From Paragyromitra xinjiangensis (Eukaryota > Ascomycota > Pezizomycetes > Pezizales > Discinaceae), in the NCBI GenBank assembly GCA_038503065.1, contig JBCAMK010000005.1, forward strand, positions 1,550,001 to 1,614,000: 64,000 nucleotides of DNA, written 5' to 3'. The position numbers and the translations under genes were made by a program. This document shows, piece after piece, positions 34,282 to 45,765 of this stretch (positions within the stretch are counted from its first letter, which is position 1; the number at the start of each line of letters is the position of its first letter). Below the pieces are notes generated by a model, which did no database searches, was not told the origin of the DNA, and saw only the letters and a program-made list of their open reading frames with translations.

Positions 34282-36530
34282 ATGATGGAAACCGAATCAC
34301 CACAGCCAGCAGCTCCTCCTCCCTCTCGCTACCGTACAGTTCGTCGAAAGCTAGCGACGAACAATGATCAACCCTCAAAAGCTGTGAAACCAACCCAGGT
34401 AGTGGAACGTCAGAAACCAGCGGTTTACACACCTGCTCAGGAGCAACCGTTGGCCCGTCAGCCTTCAAAGTTCCGTCAAATCCTCCGTCTCAACACACAC
34501 CCTAAGGAATCCACAGTTCCTGCAGCCGTCCCGCGGCCTACAGTAACACCACACTATAAGAAACTACACAAGAGTCCCCACTCGCCAAGAAAAGTATCTT
34601 CAAAGCGTGAAGAAGTCATCGAATCAACGCTCGATAAATTAGTCGGAAGATCATCTTCACGGTCTCCAGAGAAATATTTATTACACGATGAACCGGTGAG
34701 AACCCTTTCGAGTAATGGGACATGGTCAGCATATTTCATCAAATTCTGATATATACTGTTCTGAGCTCCCGTGATAAATCCATCCTGCCTACCTTTTTTA
34801 TTATTTTTAATTAGGGGTGTGTTCCAAGTGGTGACATCGTGCTGATTTTTTTCTAGGAACATGACTTCAAAGTTCCTGTTCACTTTGATACAGGTTCATC
34901 AGAAGTGATGGGGGTGCATAACACTACGGATGCTGAGACCTTTTTGCGACGAGCACGACCTCGGAAGGAGCGTATTCTGATGGAATCATGGCCTACCTTA
35001 GGGCTTCAGCGACAAATTCGTCATTTCGAGTTCCTCAGCGATGTTGTAGGCACCTGGGATCCCGATAGCACTCAGTGCCATCTACGCATTGAGAAAATAT
35101 GTTGGGGCTACACAAATCTTCCTCTAAGCGATTTCCCGAAGGAGGAACCAACCAGTGGAGTGGCTCAGTTAATGTATTTCAACAAATTGGAAAAGAAATG
35201 GTCGCGGCGATGGGTTAAGCTAGGCAACGGGTCGGTTCGAATTGCAAAGAAAGACAAACCACGTGACAAGGACTTCACCCAAACTATTGGCCTCGATTCT
35301 TTTGACGTATACTACTTTACGAATCCCCCAATGCCACACGAGAAGCTGAAGTGTCCGACTAAATACTGCTTCGCCCTTAAATCTCAACATCAGCTAAGCC
35401 TATTTGGAAAAGATTCCGTTTATTGCCATTACTTTGCGACAGAAAACGAAGCACAAATGTCTGAATGGTACAGCTTGATTCGAGATCTCAAGAGTCGGTT
35501 GATTGCTGAGAAGAGGTCAATCGCATGGTGGACGGCTGAGTCTGATTCAGACGCAAAGTCCACTAGCGCGAAGTCGACATCTCCCACCGCAAGCCCGGGT
35601 CGAGGGCGCCATAGGCAGAAACCTCTAATTTCACCGGAGGAACTTGCCCAACCACCCCCAGCGATGGACATGCCGAAATCTAGGGGTATGTCAAGGGAGA
35701 GGTCTCTACGTCATGCGAGATCAATGACACGTGTTGGCACTAAGAAAAACAGAAGCCCCTCATCAAAGCCTTCAGAGAGCGTTGGTGATGACGAGACAGT
35801 CTTCCTTTCGGGTGGGCTTTTGGGACAAGATTACGAAGATAAGAAACGGCTTGCCCAGCTTGCCTACAAAGAGGAACGAGCTCAGCCCAATAAAGAATTT
35901 GCCTTGTCTTCGCAAGCGTCTGGTTATCGGAATATGAGTCCTCGGGGGCCTCGGCAGCCTCTTGTCTCGATGGATACTTCTCCGAAGGAGGGTAAAGGCT
36001 TACAACGACGAGAAACTGTGGCATCTAGGCCTACAACTGCTCAAAAACAAGGCGGCACTCTCCTTAGCTTTAACGAAGAAGAAGGTATCCCATCGTTACC
36101 TCATCATCGCCGCGGAAGGGGTCACACCGTCTCAGGGCAGGATTCGAAGTCGAAGGGTGGATTGATCTCGTTTGCCAAATCTCCTACTGGTGAAGTTCCG
36201 TTACCTCCGGCTTCTCAGATGGCTGGACATATAAGGCCTGGTACAGGAAAGGGCAGATCTCACCGAGGAGAAAGCGGAGACGAGGAAACTGCATTCACGG
36301 GGACTGGACTCCTTTCACATGGATACCACAGCGCTGGAGCTGGCACTGTTGGCCATGGAATTGCGAATGGGCGGGATGCAGTCGGCAGAAATGGGGAAAT
36401 TACCCCTTTGCTGAATCCTCATCATAAGAGCGTTTTTGCACCGGGCAGCTTACTAGAGAAGAGAGAGAGAGAATTGGGTCCTGCAAGACCGATCATTGAC
36501 AGAGACCCACATTCCTCTGATGAAGATTAG
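34282..36530 (+). CDS. PH-domain protein with Ras-association-like segment
   Basis: Two exons (34282-34695, 34857-36530) give 695 aa; the next codon is also ATG, so the start may be one residue later. The N-terminal 140 residues are Pro/Ser/Lys-rich and disordered. Residues about 175-230 (WPTLGLQRQIRHFEFLSDVV, then GTWDPDSTQCHLRIEK) resemble the ubiquitin-like Ras-association fold that precedes PH domains in RIAM/lamellipodin-type adaptors. A PH domain lies at about 237-355: SGVAQLMYFNKLEKKWSRRW, VKLGNGSVRIAKK, YCFALKSQ and the C-terminal helix QMSEWYSLIRDLKSRL. The remaining half is low complexity and basic. It contains two DDETVFLSGGLLG/DEETAFTGTGLL-like repeats near residues 300 and 615. 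It is likely a membrane-associated adaptor in Ras/Rho or polarity signalling; partners are unknown. Confidence 0.78.
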
Positions 36531-37561
36531 TGCGCGCTTGATGCTGCGAATGAATGGCTTTAATGACGCGTTTGATGATCTGTTTATGATGATTGTTTTG
36601 AATGCGCAAAAGTTGGGGTGTTCAACACTGTTTTTTGTTTTTTTCCTGTTTCTTTTATTCTTTTTCCCTTTTCATATTGCTTATTAAGCCCATTACTTTG
36701 CTTTCATCATTTCCTTTGTTTCTTGTACTATTACTTGCTGGCTTTGTATTGGTACGACTTACTGGTGCTACTGGGTTAATGCGCTTGATACCCTGGCTGT
36801 GCTTCAAGGGTTTCCTGCAGCTTGTTGTATCATACGACCCACATCAGTTTGCTTTTTTTTCTCTTGTTTTTGCCCTGGGTTTTGGCATGTATCATTATCC
36901 GTTCTGTTGTTTTGTTTTGTTTTGCATAAGATAACCAAATGCCTGGGTCCAGGTAGTAGGGTGGGCGATAAAGTAGTGGAGCATTATACCCGGGCGTCTT
37001 AATTGAAGTAATTTTACATTTATCTGGAATACATATAGTAGTGATTGGGCAAATACATGTGCCAAAAAGGGGGATGCGATTGGTACAGCAATTTTGCAGT
37101 ATTCTAAGAAATGCTGGATTAATTCCGCAGTGCTACGGGATTTATCAGCAAATGCAGCAGCGCTCCAGAATTAATACAGCATTTTCTAACAATACGGTAG
37201 TAGATCCACCCAGTCTCGATTCCAGACCTTTTGGGAAAATCGCTATTTATTTTGGGTGGTTGACGCGATTTTTCCCGAGGGAGAATCCAGATTTTAAACA
37301 CCAAATATTGAAAAAATCTGGGCGACTGCAACGTGGGCACGAGACTAAGACCTACCCCATTTTTTGGTACTATAGTAATTTAGAGGAATGGTTGTGCTTG
37401 CGATGGTATCACGTGCTTATGTCAGGGTAAGGGTTGTATGATCTACCATCCAGACTTTTCCTCGTCCCGAAATTTAAGCTGCAGCCACTCTTCAATTTTC
37501 GAGATCTACTTCCGCCCAACAACCACAGTTCTCAAGATCTTTAGAGCCTCTACAAGCAGTC
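36531..37561. other. Intergenic interval
   Basis: About 1 kb of T-rich 3' region followed by the FCF1 promoter. One CACGTG lies at 37410-37415, 147 bp before the FCF1 start codon. No further gene seen. Confidence 0.5.
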
Positions 37562-38321
37562 ATGGGTGCCGCAAAGAAAACTCGCAAGTTTGCTCAGGTC
37601 AAGCGCATCATCTCCTCCCGGGATTCGCGTCTGAAGAAGAATCAACTCAAACAGCAAACTGAAATCACCAAAAAGGATAAATCTGCCGAAGTTGTTCGCG
37701 AAATGTTCTCTCTATTCCCCATTCCCTCCCCACACTCAGTGCGCAATTGCTAACATGTTCACAGTCCCCAAGTTGCCTCCTCTCTCTTCTTCCAATTCAA
37801 CGAAGCTCTCCGACCGCCATACTCCGTCCTCGTCGATACCAATTTCATCAACTTCAGCATCCAGAAGAAGCTGGAACTGATACAAGCGATGATGGACTGT
37901 CTGTACGCGAAGGCTACTCCAGTTATCACAGATTGTGTTATGGCGGAATTGGAGAAGCTAGGGCCGAGGTATAGGATTGCGCTTAGGATCGCGAGGGATC
38001 CTAGATTCGAGAGGGTTAAGTGCGACCACAAGGGGACGTATGCGGATGACTGTTTAGTGAATAGGGTTATGCAGCACAAGTAAGCTTTCTGTTTCTGCGG
38101 TGGTGGGACACGATATTGACATGAGGGTAGGATTTATATTGTTGCGACGAACGATAAGGATTTGAAGAGAAGGATACGAAAGATTCCTGGTGTGCCGATC
38201 ATGACATGTGCGACGGGAAAGTATGTATCCATAGGTATACCCATTTTGGTTTTTTTTGGATGTTTGCTAATGGTGTTGCAGGTATGTTATCGAGCGTCTG
38301 CCGGATGCTCCGGAGAAATAG
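37562..38321 (+). CDS. FCF1: rRNA-processing PIN endonuclease Fcf1/Utp24
   Basis: Fcf1 is the PIN-domain nuclease of the small-subunit processome, required for early pre-18S rRNA cleavages in the nucleolus. Four exons (37562-37704, 37765-38079, 38131-38220, 38282-38321) give 195 aa, close to the family's 189-200. The basic N-terminus [18 protein letters not shown] is the typical start. PIN acidic residues are visible: D72 in [12 protein letters not shown]109 in [13 protein letters not shown]142/D143 in [10 protein letters not shown] and the late Asp in [11 protein letters not shown]. The end [20 protein letters not shown] is also conserved. The first intron must use a non-consensus donor (GTTCTC) to restore the conserved [13 protein letters not shown]. 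The last exon codes only 12 residues and the stop. Confidence 0.94.
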
Positions 38322-39069
38322 ATGGTGGAAGTGTATGTACATTTCTATATGGGCCTTTGTCTTTTACTAAAAGCTTTTCGGTTGGCGTTTTTTCTATTTA
38401 TTTGTCTGTTCTAGGAATTGTAAATACCTGTTTGAATTTAACGACATTTCCATGCACAAATGTGCCCCTCGCCCCTTTCGATTTGTCTCGCGAAGGATGT
38501 CTGGCGAATCTAGAGCTGGAGTTTTTGGTAGGGTGAGGAAGCGGGATCATGAGGGTAGGGATTTATTGGTTTTGGTAGATTGGGTAGGAGGTGCTCATTC
38601 TCATAACGCACCAAAACTCAGCTTGAGAAAGACTATATTATCATTCTTCATATATTATCACTCGCATGAACAAACCTATGAGTCGTTTTTGAGATATAAT
38701 CGACGCTTATATCGTCTCCCTATCCTTCTCCCATCGACTCAGGATGGGATACGACTAGTAATAGCTACCGGACAGTTCCCTACATTATACGTACCTTAAG
38801 AATACCACCATTATACTATTGCTAGTTTATGGCATCTGGTTGATTAAAGCTTTAAGCCAAAAATATAGTATTGGCGAAACCCTCGCTCATATATATAGCC
38901 ATCGCTGCTGGCTAACAAGACCTATAGTTATAAAATTTTCTCCTCACAGAAACCTCTCTATTATCTACCCTTTTCTAACCTAGGGTACTTACTCAAAAAT
39001 AGTTTTAAGAATTTAGCAGCTTCCTAGACGCAAAGACCGAACCGAACCTACTTGATTTATATCGCTACG
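38322..39069. other. Intergenic interval
   Basis: About 750 bp, AT-rich toward its right end, between FCF1 and the RBR ligase gene. No coding exon, RNA gene or repeat boundary was recognised. Confidence 0.5.
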
Positions 39070-40200
39070 ATGGCTCAAAGCGGCGAAACGTGGTGGCAGA
39101 GAGAACAGAGAGCGATGCTAGAACTTGAGTTGCAGGGAAGACAGCAAGGTTTTGATCCCGGGGCTAGTCACCTCGAAAGATTCGAGGCGCGACTCCGTGA
39201 GACTACTCCTGAACCTGAGGGTACCATGAAGATCTCTCTTGATGCACGTTTCGTTTTTGGAGCTACGACTCTAATCTGATTTTAACTAGCTGGACCTTCA
39301 AACAGACCGCCTAGCCAAAGCCCTCAAGGGCGCGGTTCTGGTAGATATAATCTAAGGAGTAGGAGACAAGCTTACAATGATCCCATATCAGCTGGTTCTT
39401 CCTCGTCCACCGCCCACCGCCATCAGGAGCTAGCAGATAACTCTAGAGATCGTCATCGCCCAGCTACTCCTCCTCCTCCTCAACAACAAGCAGGAGCAGA
39501 ACCGGATGTTAACGATTGTACGATATGCGATGAAGATTGCAAAGGGACTGTGTTCTTCGCCACCTGTGACCATGTATACTGTCGTAAGTGCTTCACCAAC
39601 TTGCTTCTGCTTTCTATACGCGGGCAGACAAAGTTTCCCCCGGAATGCTGTAGGGGTCCGATCAACGATATTATGGTGGAGGCCTGTCTCTCCGATGAAA
39701 ACTACAAGCTTTACATCGATAAAGTTGTTGAGCATAGGACGGTAAATAAGCTATACTGCTCTAAACCCACCTGCTCTGCGTTCATCCCGGGCGCCCGGAT
39801 CCGAGGCAACCTTGGGATTTGTCGTAAGTGCCCTACAAGAACGTGTAGTATTTGCAAGAAGGAAGAACACCAGGGATCGGTATGTTCCTTTGAGGCAACC
39901 GAGGGTGAGCAGCAGCTCGAAGAGCTTGCAGAGAGTGAGGGATGGCGGAAATGTCCTCGATGCGGAATTCTTGTGGAGAAGAATGGGGGATGCAAAGGAA
40001 TGGCCTGCAAGTGAGTTTGTTAATTTGAGAATTGCTGCTATAAATGTCATGCACTGACCAGGGAATTAAGATGTGGTGCGATATGGTGTTTTATCTGTGG
40101 AACCCAGGCTCGTGGGTGCTCATGCCCCTGGTATAATTCTGCTGAAAGGATGGGTGAAATAATTGAGGAACCTGGAGCCACAGGGGGTCGGGCAGGATAG
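39070..40200 (+). CDS. Compact RBR (RING1-IBR-RING2) E3 ubiquitin ligase
   Basis: RBR ligases take ubiquitin from an E2 onto a RING2 cysteine and then to the substrate. Three exons (39070-39220, 39290-40010, 40071-40200) give 333 aa. RING1 starts at C127: CTICDEDCKGTVFF, then CDHVYCRKC and, after a loop, FPPECC. The IBR is YCSKPTCSAFIPG, then CRKCPTRTCSICKKEEH. RING2 begins at C272 and is split by the last intron: CPRCGILVEKNGGCKGMACK, then CGAIWCFICG. The cysteine of the NGGC motif is the expected catalytic residue. The 126-residue N-terminus is polar, with no ubiquitin-like or other known domain. The protein ends soon after RING2, so there is no Ariadne-type domain. The start is the ATG at 39070, which gives the longest continuous frame. 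A separate IBR fragment lies at 29648-30118. Confidence 0.88.
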
Positions 40201-41291
40201 TTCTCACTCTCACTCTCACTATTTAATTTATATCCTTTCGTCGATTATTATTTTTTCCTTTTCCCTTCACCACTTACGTATATTTACATAGTGTTTAACT
40301 TCACCTCAGTACAGAACCTAAGTAATTCTTAGTTCCTTTCGCTTTGGGAATGTTAGGGTGTTATTCTAAACTACTGATTCTTACAACTGGAACAGGAATG
40401 ATTAGTTGAATTGAGCTTCTTGTAGTGCATATTTTCTAACATTAAGCTCGCAGGGCCTTCGCGCGATATGCGAAGGAGTAAATTCAAACGTAAGACCACC
40501 TTTATTCTCTGGCCCACTTGTTGCGAGTGATGATCCATGATATATTACACATAAACCCTGAACAAGCTACCCTCGTACTACGCCTGATACTAAGGCAGAT
40601 CAAAGACAACGATTCGAAGTTCTTCCAACCCTCTCCTTGCTCAATCGCCAGGTCATAGACAGCTTGGTTGCTTTAATTTCCCTCGGAAACCTCAGGTTCT
40701 TGTACGACCTCAGACTATTTTCGGTTTCGACTACCCCATCACTAGCGTGATGGTGGTAGTGAATAATTAATAACTATAATACCAGGATGGCATTCCCCCT
40801 CTATGAGCTCATGCTAGACCTCCATAATGCTGTGTCGTTTTCCTGATTGTGTTGCGCACGGTATTAGGTTGGAGAAGAGTCTTGCTTAGACTTCTTGCTT
40901 TAACGGAGCTATGGTTTTTTTGTCTCCCAGAGTTGTACTAAATGTACTTACATGTACTTATTACGCTGCTGAATGGAGCGTGGGTCCGTTCGTCCCTCCC
41001 CAGCACAAGACACGAAAGCATAGTAGTCAGGCAACAAAATGAGGAACAACCCATTTATCACGAGTAAGCCACCTGTTTCCTGGATAGTAACTAAATTCCA
41101 GGACGAGCCTTATTACAAGAGGGAAAAAGAGATAAATCCGATTTTGGTTCAGAGGTGCACTCTACCAAAATTTCAAGCTCTCAAAGCCTATAACACGCGA
41201 ACATGCAGCAGAAAGAATATTTAAAGCATGGATATAACTTTTTTCACACGCTAACTGAATACATTCAAATGTCCCGAGTCCCACTTTCCAT
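40201..41291. other. Intergenic interval
   Basis: 1.1 kb between two converging genes (RBR ligase and farnesyl pyrophosphate synthase). A short CTCACT repeat occurs at 40202-40218, directly after the RBR stop codon. No gene was recognised. Confidence 0.5.
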
Positions 41292-42669
41292 TTATCTACT
41301 CCTTCCAGCAATCTTGTTCAAGAAACCTTCAAGCACACCTTGTTTCAGGCCTTGGGTCTCATCAACCTTTGTGATGAGAGCCCTAATCTGCTCAATCGAC
41401 TCCTTCTCATATGCCTGGTAGTGTTTCTCAAGCCCAAGCTCTAGATATAGCTCTTTGATCCTCTGCTCCATGGTACTATCCTTCCTGCCATAGTTATCGT
41501 CGAGAACCTTCCTTTGTTCCGGGGTGACGAGCTCAAGGGCCTTGTTGACTAACCATCCACACTTGTTGTCCTGGATGTCGGTGCCAATCTTTCCGATGTG
41601 CTCTGGGTCGCCATAGCAGTCAAGGTAGTCGTCCTGCACCTGGAAATACTCACCAAGCGGGATGAGAACGTCACGGGCACGGGTGAGGTTCTCGGGGGTG
41701 GCAATGCCGGCCTGGTGCATAGCTAGGGCAACGGGGAGATAGAAAGAGTAGAAGGCAGTCTTGTAACGGACGATAAAGTAATACTTTTGGTAGTTAAATC
41801 TGTTGAGGTCGATGTTGTCTTCTGGGGCAGTGAGGAGATCGACGAGCTGACCAAGCTCGGTTTGCCAGGTAACCTAATGCAAAATTGGTAAGTCTAGTTT
41901 CTGTAGAAGTTTAGTAGCTGCCTGGCTACGCGGACTTACTTCGTGGAATAGCTCAACGAGGTCGATGTAGTAGGGGGTTCCCTTGAAGTGGTTCTTCAAG
42001 AGGATGTAGATGGCACTTTCAAGAATAAAAGCATCGTTTATGGCAATAGTTCCAACATCTGGCTGTTTATTTTGGATGGGGTTAGAATTAAGAGCGATTG
42101 GATGTACCCGTATAAATGAGACTAACTTACCATTAAATACCAACACGGGGAGCCACGACGGGTCTTGGAGCTGTCCATAATATCATCGGCAACTAGGAAC
42201 ATTGCTTGGAGCTGCAAAAAATAGTTAATAATCGAGGCTCGAGCTTCTATTAGTGGGTGGCTAGTGAATCCTACCAATTCAGTGCACCATCCTAAGATGG
42301 CACTCTGCTTGTATTCCTCCTCGCTCAATTCGTCTTTCCCAATCAGAATACGATAAGTATCCGGCACCGTCATCCCACGGTTGTATTTTCCACCCATTGT
42401 GTTGTGTGTGAGGTTCTAAAAGTGGATTGAGTGAGCAATTGAAAAGGTTCAAGAGTGAATTCAAGCCTCGTTGAAGTCATGGTGAAAAAAGGGTACACTG
42501 TTCAATTGGAAGCCAAAACTGAGATCAAGGGAAGAAAAGCAGAGCTCTATACCTTTGTCACCCACTCGACAGCATTCTCCGAAATGCCAGTCTTCTTCAC
42601 CTCAGCAATCAGCTCCGGGACAATAGTGTCCCTAAAAACAACCTCGAATTTGGGGCGAGTGGTAGCCAT
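41292..42669 (-). CDS. FPS1: Farnesyl pyrophosphate synthase
   Basis: This enzyme condenses DMAPP and then GPP with IPP to give farnesyl diphosphate for sterols, prenylation, dolichol and quinones. Five exons (42669-42553, 42415-42275, 42211-42131, 42062-41940, 41873-41292) give 347 aa, the standard fungal length. The two Asp-rich motifs are DDIMD at residues 95-99 (followed by [11 protein letters not shown]) and DDYLD at 235-239 (preceded by PLGEYFQVQ). They hold the Mg-diphosphate. Chain-length residues before the first motif ([10 protein letters not shown]) have Met-Phe at the -5/-4 positions, consistent with FPP rather than [18 protein letters not shown] binds IPP. The C-terminus ends KIAGRSR, with the basic tail typical of FPPS. 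The start is supported by conserved [13 protein letters not shown] perfect TGGCACGTGCCA palindrome lies about 190 bp upstream. Confidence 0.96.
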
Positions 42670-43640
42670 TGTGAAATTGCTTGGAAAATTGATGGGATTT
42701 TTGACGGGCTCGAGAATTTGGTAGAGAGTATTTATGGGAAGTATTAAGGTTGAGGCCAGGGGTTAGATATGTTGTGTGTTGACAACGCGGAAAGGGGATT
42801 CGGGGAGGGGCGGTGGTAGGTCACAGTTGAGGGGTCAGGGTCTCGCTTTCGGTAGGGATGTGGCACGTGCCACGCACAGGGATGTTCGCCTTACCCATAT
42901 TGGTACTAATAACCTCCTCACTGTTGATTCTTTCTTCGCGATTTGTGCGATTGCTGTGAATTTTCTCACTTGGGATTTACACTTCTTCAATGCTCCATTG
43001 TAATTCCTTACCATCCAATTATTCACGAAAACTAGGTCAAAGCCAGGCCCAGGCGTAATGCGGTTTAGCCCACTCACTAAATACACAAAACCCGACAGAA
43101 GCAAGATCAAGTCAACACCTTGTGGAAGCATCCACCAGGTCAGTTAAAATACTATTATGCACATTTGAGGTGAGTTAATTCTGAATTTGAGGTAAGTAAT
43201 ACGCTTCCTTGCTCCATCAAGAACAGGGACCTAGATGAATAATCTACTATTTTAGTGCAATGTCGTACCTTCTGATATTGACCTAAGAGATACTTGACAC
43301 CAACTTTGTCCACTGGTACGTGGGTGTACTGCCTTAAGTACTATTATTCCCCCGCCGATCAATCCTCTTTTCATAGGGGCAATACCTAGGAATTCACTTA
43401 TCTATGTTCTCTCGCTACATCCAAGTAAGGTGAAAACTGTCATTTGGAGAAGAAATATGAACAAGAATACCAAAGCCTCCCTCGTCCATTCTGTCTGAAA
43501 AAGGGAAATAGAAAAGAAAAAGTTATGAATATTGTAGAATGCAACTACCCTATACATCATTTTGGTCCACAAAAACAACGGCAACCAGCCGTGAAATCAT
43601 TACAATAATTACTCGCATAATTAGCTAACAAATATCATTC
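42670..43640. other. FPS promoter and intergenic interval
   Basis: About 970 bp between the start of farnesyl pyrophosphate synthase and the end of the next minus-strand gene. It contains the CACGTG palindrome at 42861-42872. No coding exon is supported. Confidence 0.5.
42861..42872. promoter_or_regulatory. 12-bp palindrome with CACGTG core upstream of FPS
   Basis: TGGCACGTGCCA is a perfect inverted repeat about 192 bp upstream of the farnesyl pyrophosphate synthase ATG. It matches a bHLH-type E-box with extended symmetry. SREBP-like and Cbf1-like bHLH factors use related sites in fungi. Function is inferred from position only. Confidence 0.4.
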
Positions 43641-44574
43641 TCAGATGGTGTCCCGCTGAATTGCACGGCTCATTCTTGCAGCATCCCCTACATCAATCCA
43701 TAATGCATTTGGTGGCGGATCTGGCTGAACAGCGAACCTAACTTGACTGTCGTTATGACGGCCCCTCTCTTCGATCTTGTAGCCCCTCGTGACAACAATT
43801 TCTAGGTCCTTCGCTCTCCCTCTTCTGTCCGACACGAATCTCTGCGTTCTGGGGCGGACCACCTGCCTCGACGGGTCACGGTATAAGTGGCGGCGGAAGC
43901 ACCACATGGTAAGGCCGCAGAGGAGACAAATCCCGATAATCGATACAGCAATAAGACCGCCAACAGCGCCGGGGGAAATCTCGTTTGCATCGTTACAGCC
44001 CGCAAAGACGCCGGAAACTTTGAGGTAGAGAGGGTTGGTAATCACCTTTTCGGGGTTGGTGTATGGGGGAAAGGTGACGTTGGCAGTTCCAGAGATGAGT
44101 TCGCAAGGGGTTGTCCAAGTCAAGCCACAGCTGAAGTTTCTTCAAAGAATTTGATAAGTGTGTTGAACTAAGTAGTGGAGCTCTCTGTGAGAATTAAACA
44201 TACTTGGGACAGCATTTTTTATTCAGCGGCTTGGAGTTTGAATATCTAAACTCATCCGGATTTATCGAACACATCTCCGCATGACCGGTAGGGTCTGCAC
44301 AGTTGAGGTACCCCGCGGGACAAGTGGTATACTTCTGGGTTTGTGGGGGACAGTTAAGCTCCGGGTTTTCCTTGAGGCAACAGTTCGTCCAAACAACTTT
44401 ACCGAAACTTGAAGAGTCTTCTTCGACGTTTAGGGAACAAGTTCCGGATCCTGCTATAATCCCAGGCCTACCGGCTGCCGTGGCAGTGGCAGAAACAGAG
44501 ACACTTGCAAAGGTGGTTGTGGACGAACTTTGCGAGCTCACCCTTGTGAGCGTGGTGAAAACGGAATCACTCAT
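43641..44574 (-). CDS. Single-pass membrane protein with cysteine-rich ectodomain, function unknown
   Basis: Two exons (44574-44204 and 44130-43641) give 286 aa. Residues 1-45 are Ser/Thr/Ala-rich without a clear signal peptide. Residues about 45-175 contain some 13 cysteines, including CC pairs in WTNCCLKENPELNC and NKKCCPNCG, and the spacings CPPQTQKYTTC and CPAGYLNC, suggesting a disulfide-bonded outer domain. One transmembrane segment lies at about 179-201 (AVGGLIAVSIIGICLLCGL), followed by WCFRRHLYRD and a basic cytosolic tail. The architecture recalls fungal surface sensors or mucin-like proteins, but I recognise no named family. Without a signal peptide it would insert through its single TM, with the basic side cytosolic. 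The upstream neighbour 44960-45454 is also a membrane protein on the same strand. Confidence 0.7.
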
Positions 44575-44959
44575 ACTCAGTCTGCTGAATTCGTCAAGCT
44601 ATCTGCACGGTGAGCTACCGAAGTTAAGGTGGAGCTGGAAGGAGAATCATATGGATGGAAGAAAGCGGAAGAGGCGACTAGGGAATACGTGGACGAAAAA
44701 AAATATGAACAAAGAATGTATGAATTTATAGGTGCGCATGATTATTAGATGTCTGTTGAAACTTAACTTGGCAACAAAGAACCGGTAAATTTACCACATA
44801 TAGCTTGTATCAATCTATCGGGATTTGGGATTGATAAGGTGCCATACCTCTGCGTAGGTGGAATCTACTTCATAGGCTATGAATACAGGAAAGAGTTCAG
44901 CAACTCCAAAAATACTAGGGAATTACTATATCACAAAGGATCACTCGCACGTTACAAAC
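44575..44959. other. Intergenic interval
   Basis: A 385-bp gap between the two membrane-protein genes on the minus strand. It should carry the promoter of the 286-aa gene and the 3' end of its neighbour. I see no specific site. Confidence 0.4.
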
Positions 44960-45454
44960 TTACTTCCTCACACGCAAAACAACCGGATCCGGCGGCAACA
45001 CGTTATCTTCATTCATAGAGCTCCATGGCTCCGCTGTTTCGATGGCCCAAAGTAGCTCTTCGTCCAACAACCTCACACCTCTGATACCGACGACCCTACT
45101 AGCTACAGTAGGTACAGGAGAATTGTCAGGCGTTTCGGCTACCGCTGCTACCGCTGCTGCCACTGTTGTTTCAGCTTTGGCAGTCTCCAGGCGTCTAAAG
45201 TGGTCAGAAATAACCTCCGCATCGTAGAATAGCGAATAGAAGAAAATCACGACCAAGAGTGCAAATGCAACTGCCGTGAGAATAAGTGGCTCGCGGACCT
45301 GGCTATGTGGCAAAAACAATGCATAAGCCAGCATAATGAGGACATCTAGCATAATCGCGATAGTAGTAAGTTTGGTCGTGCACGAGATCAGTGATAGGTA
45401 TGGGCAGCGGGGGTTCTGCATCGTCAAGGTTTGTAGTGGGAATAGATAGAACAT
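44960..45454 (-). CDS. Small two-TM membrane protein, function unknown
   Basis: An intronless ATG frame encodes 164 aa; an internal ATG at 45421 would give 153 aa starting MQNPRCPYLSLISC. Two hydrophobic helices are clear: LTTIAIMLDVLIMLAYALFL and LILTAVAFALLVVIFFYSLFY, joined by a short loop. The following Ala/Thr/Val-rich linker (about 20 residues with AVAAVAE) leads to a soluble end with GIRGVRLLDEELLWAIETAE and a basic C-terminus LRVRK. I recognise no family. Continuous coding with membrane helices and a plausible soluble tail support a real gene. A CACGTG lies about 155 bp upstream of the ATG. Confidence 0.55.
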   Translation of the reverse strand: MFYLFPLQTLTMQNPRCPYLSLISCTTKLTTIAIMLDVLIMLAYALFLPHSQVREPLILTAVAFALLVVIFFYSLFYDAEVISDHFRRLETAKAETTVAAAVAAVAETPDNSPVPTVASRVVGIRGVRLLDEELLWAIETAEPWSSMNEDNVLPPDPVVLRVRK

Positions 45455-45765
45455 ATTTAAGAGTGGTAGGAATAGGGGGGGGCTAGGTCTAACAAAGAAT
45501 AGGTGCTGACTTCTTATCTATTCAGTTCACCTTCCTTATTATAGAGAAAGGTCTTGAGTGAACAAAGAAATCTTGCGAGTTGGGGCCAAACGATGGCACG
45601 AAGTTTCACGTGTGGTATCGCCATATTGGATGCTGTCTTTTTAACTGGAAGCTTGGATATTACAAAATGTAGGTAAATATCAGGCAAGTGAGACCCTACA
45701 AGAAAATAGGCGGGACAAACATGAAAAACAAGGAAAGATATAACCTGTATACCTCGAGAATCTTG
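45455..45765. other. Intergenic interval
   Basis: A 311-bp gap between the end of GPI10 and the start of the 164-aa membrane protein. CACGTG at 45609-45614 is the only motif I note. Confidence 0.4.
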
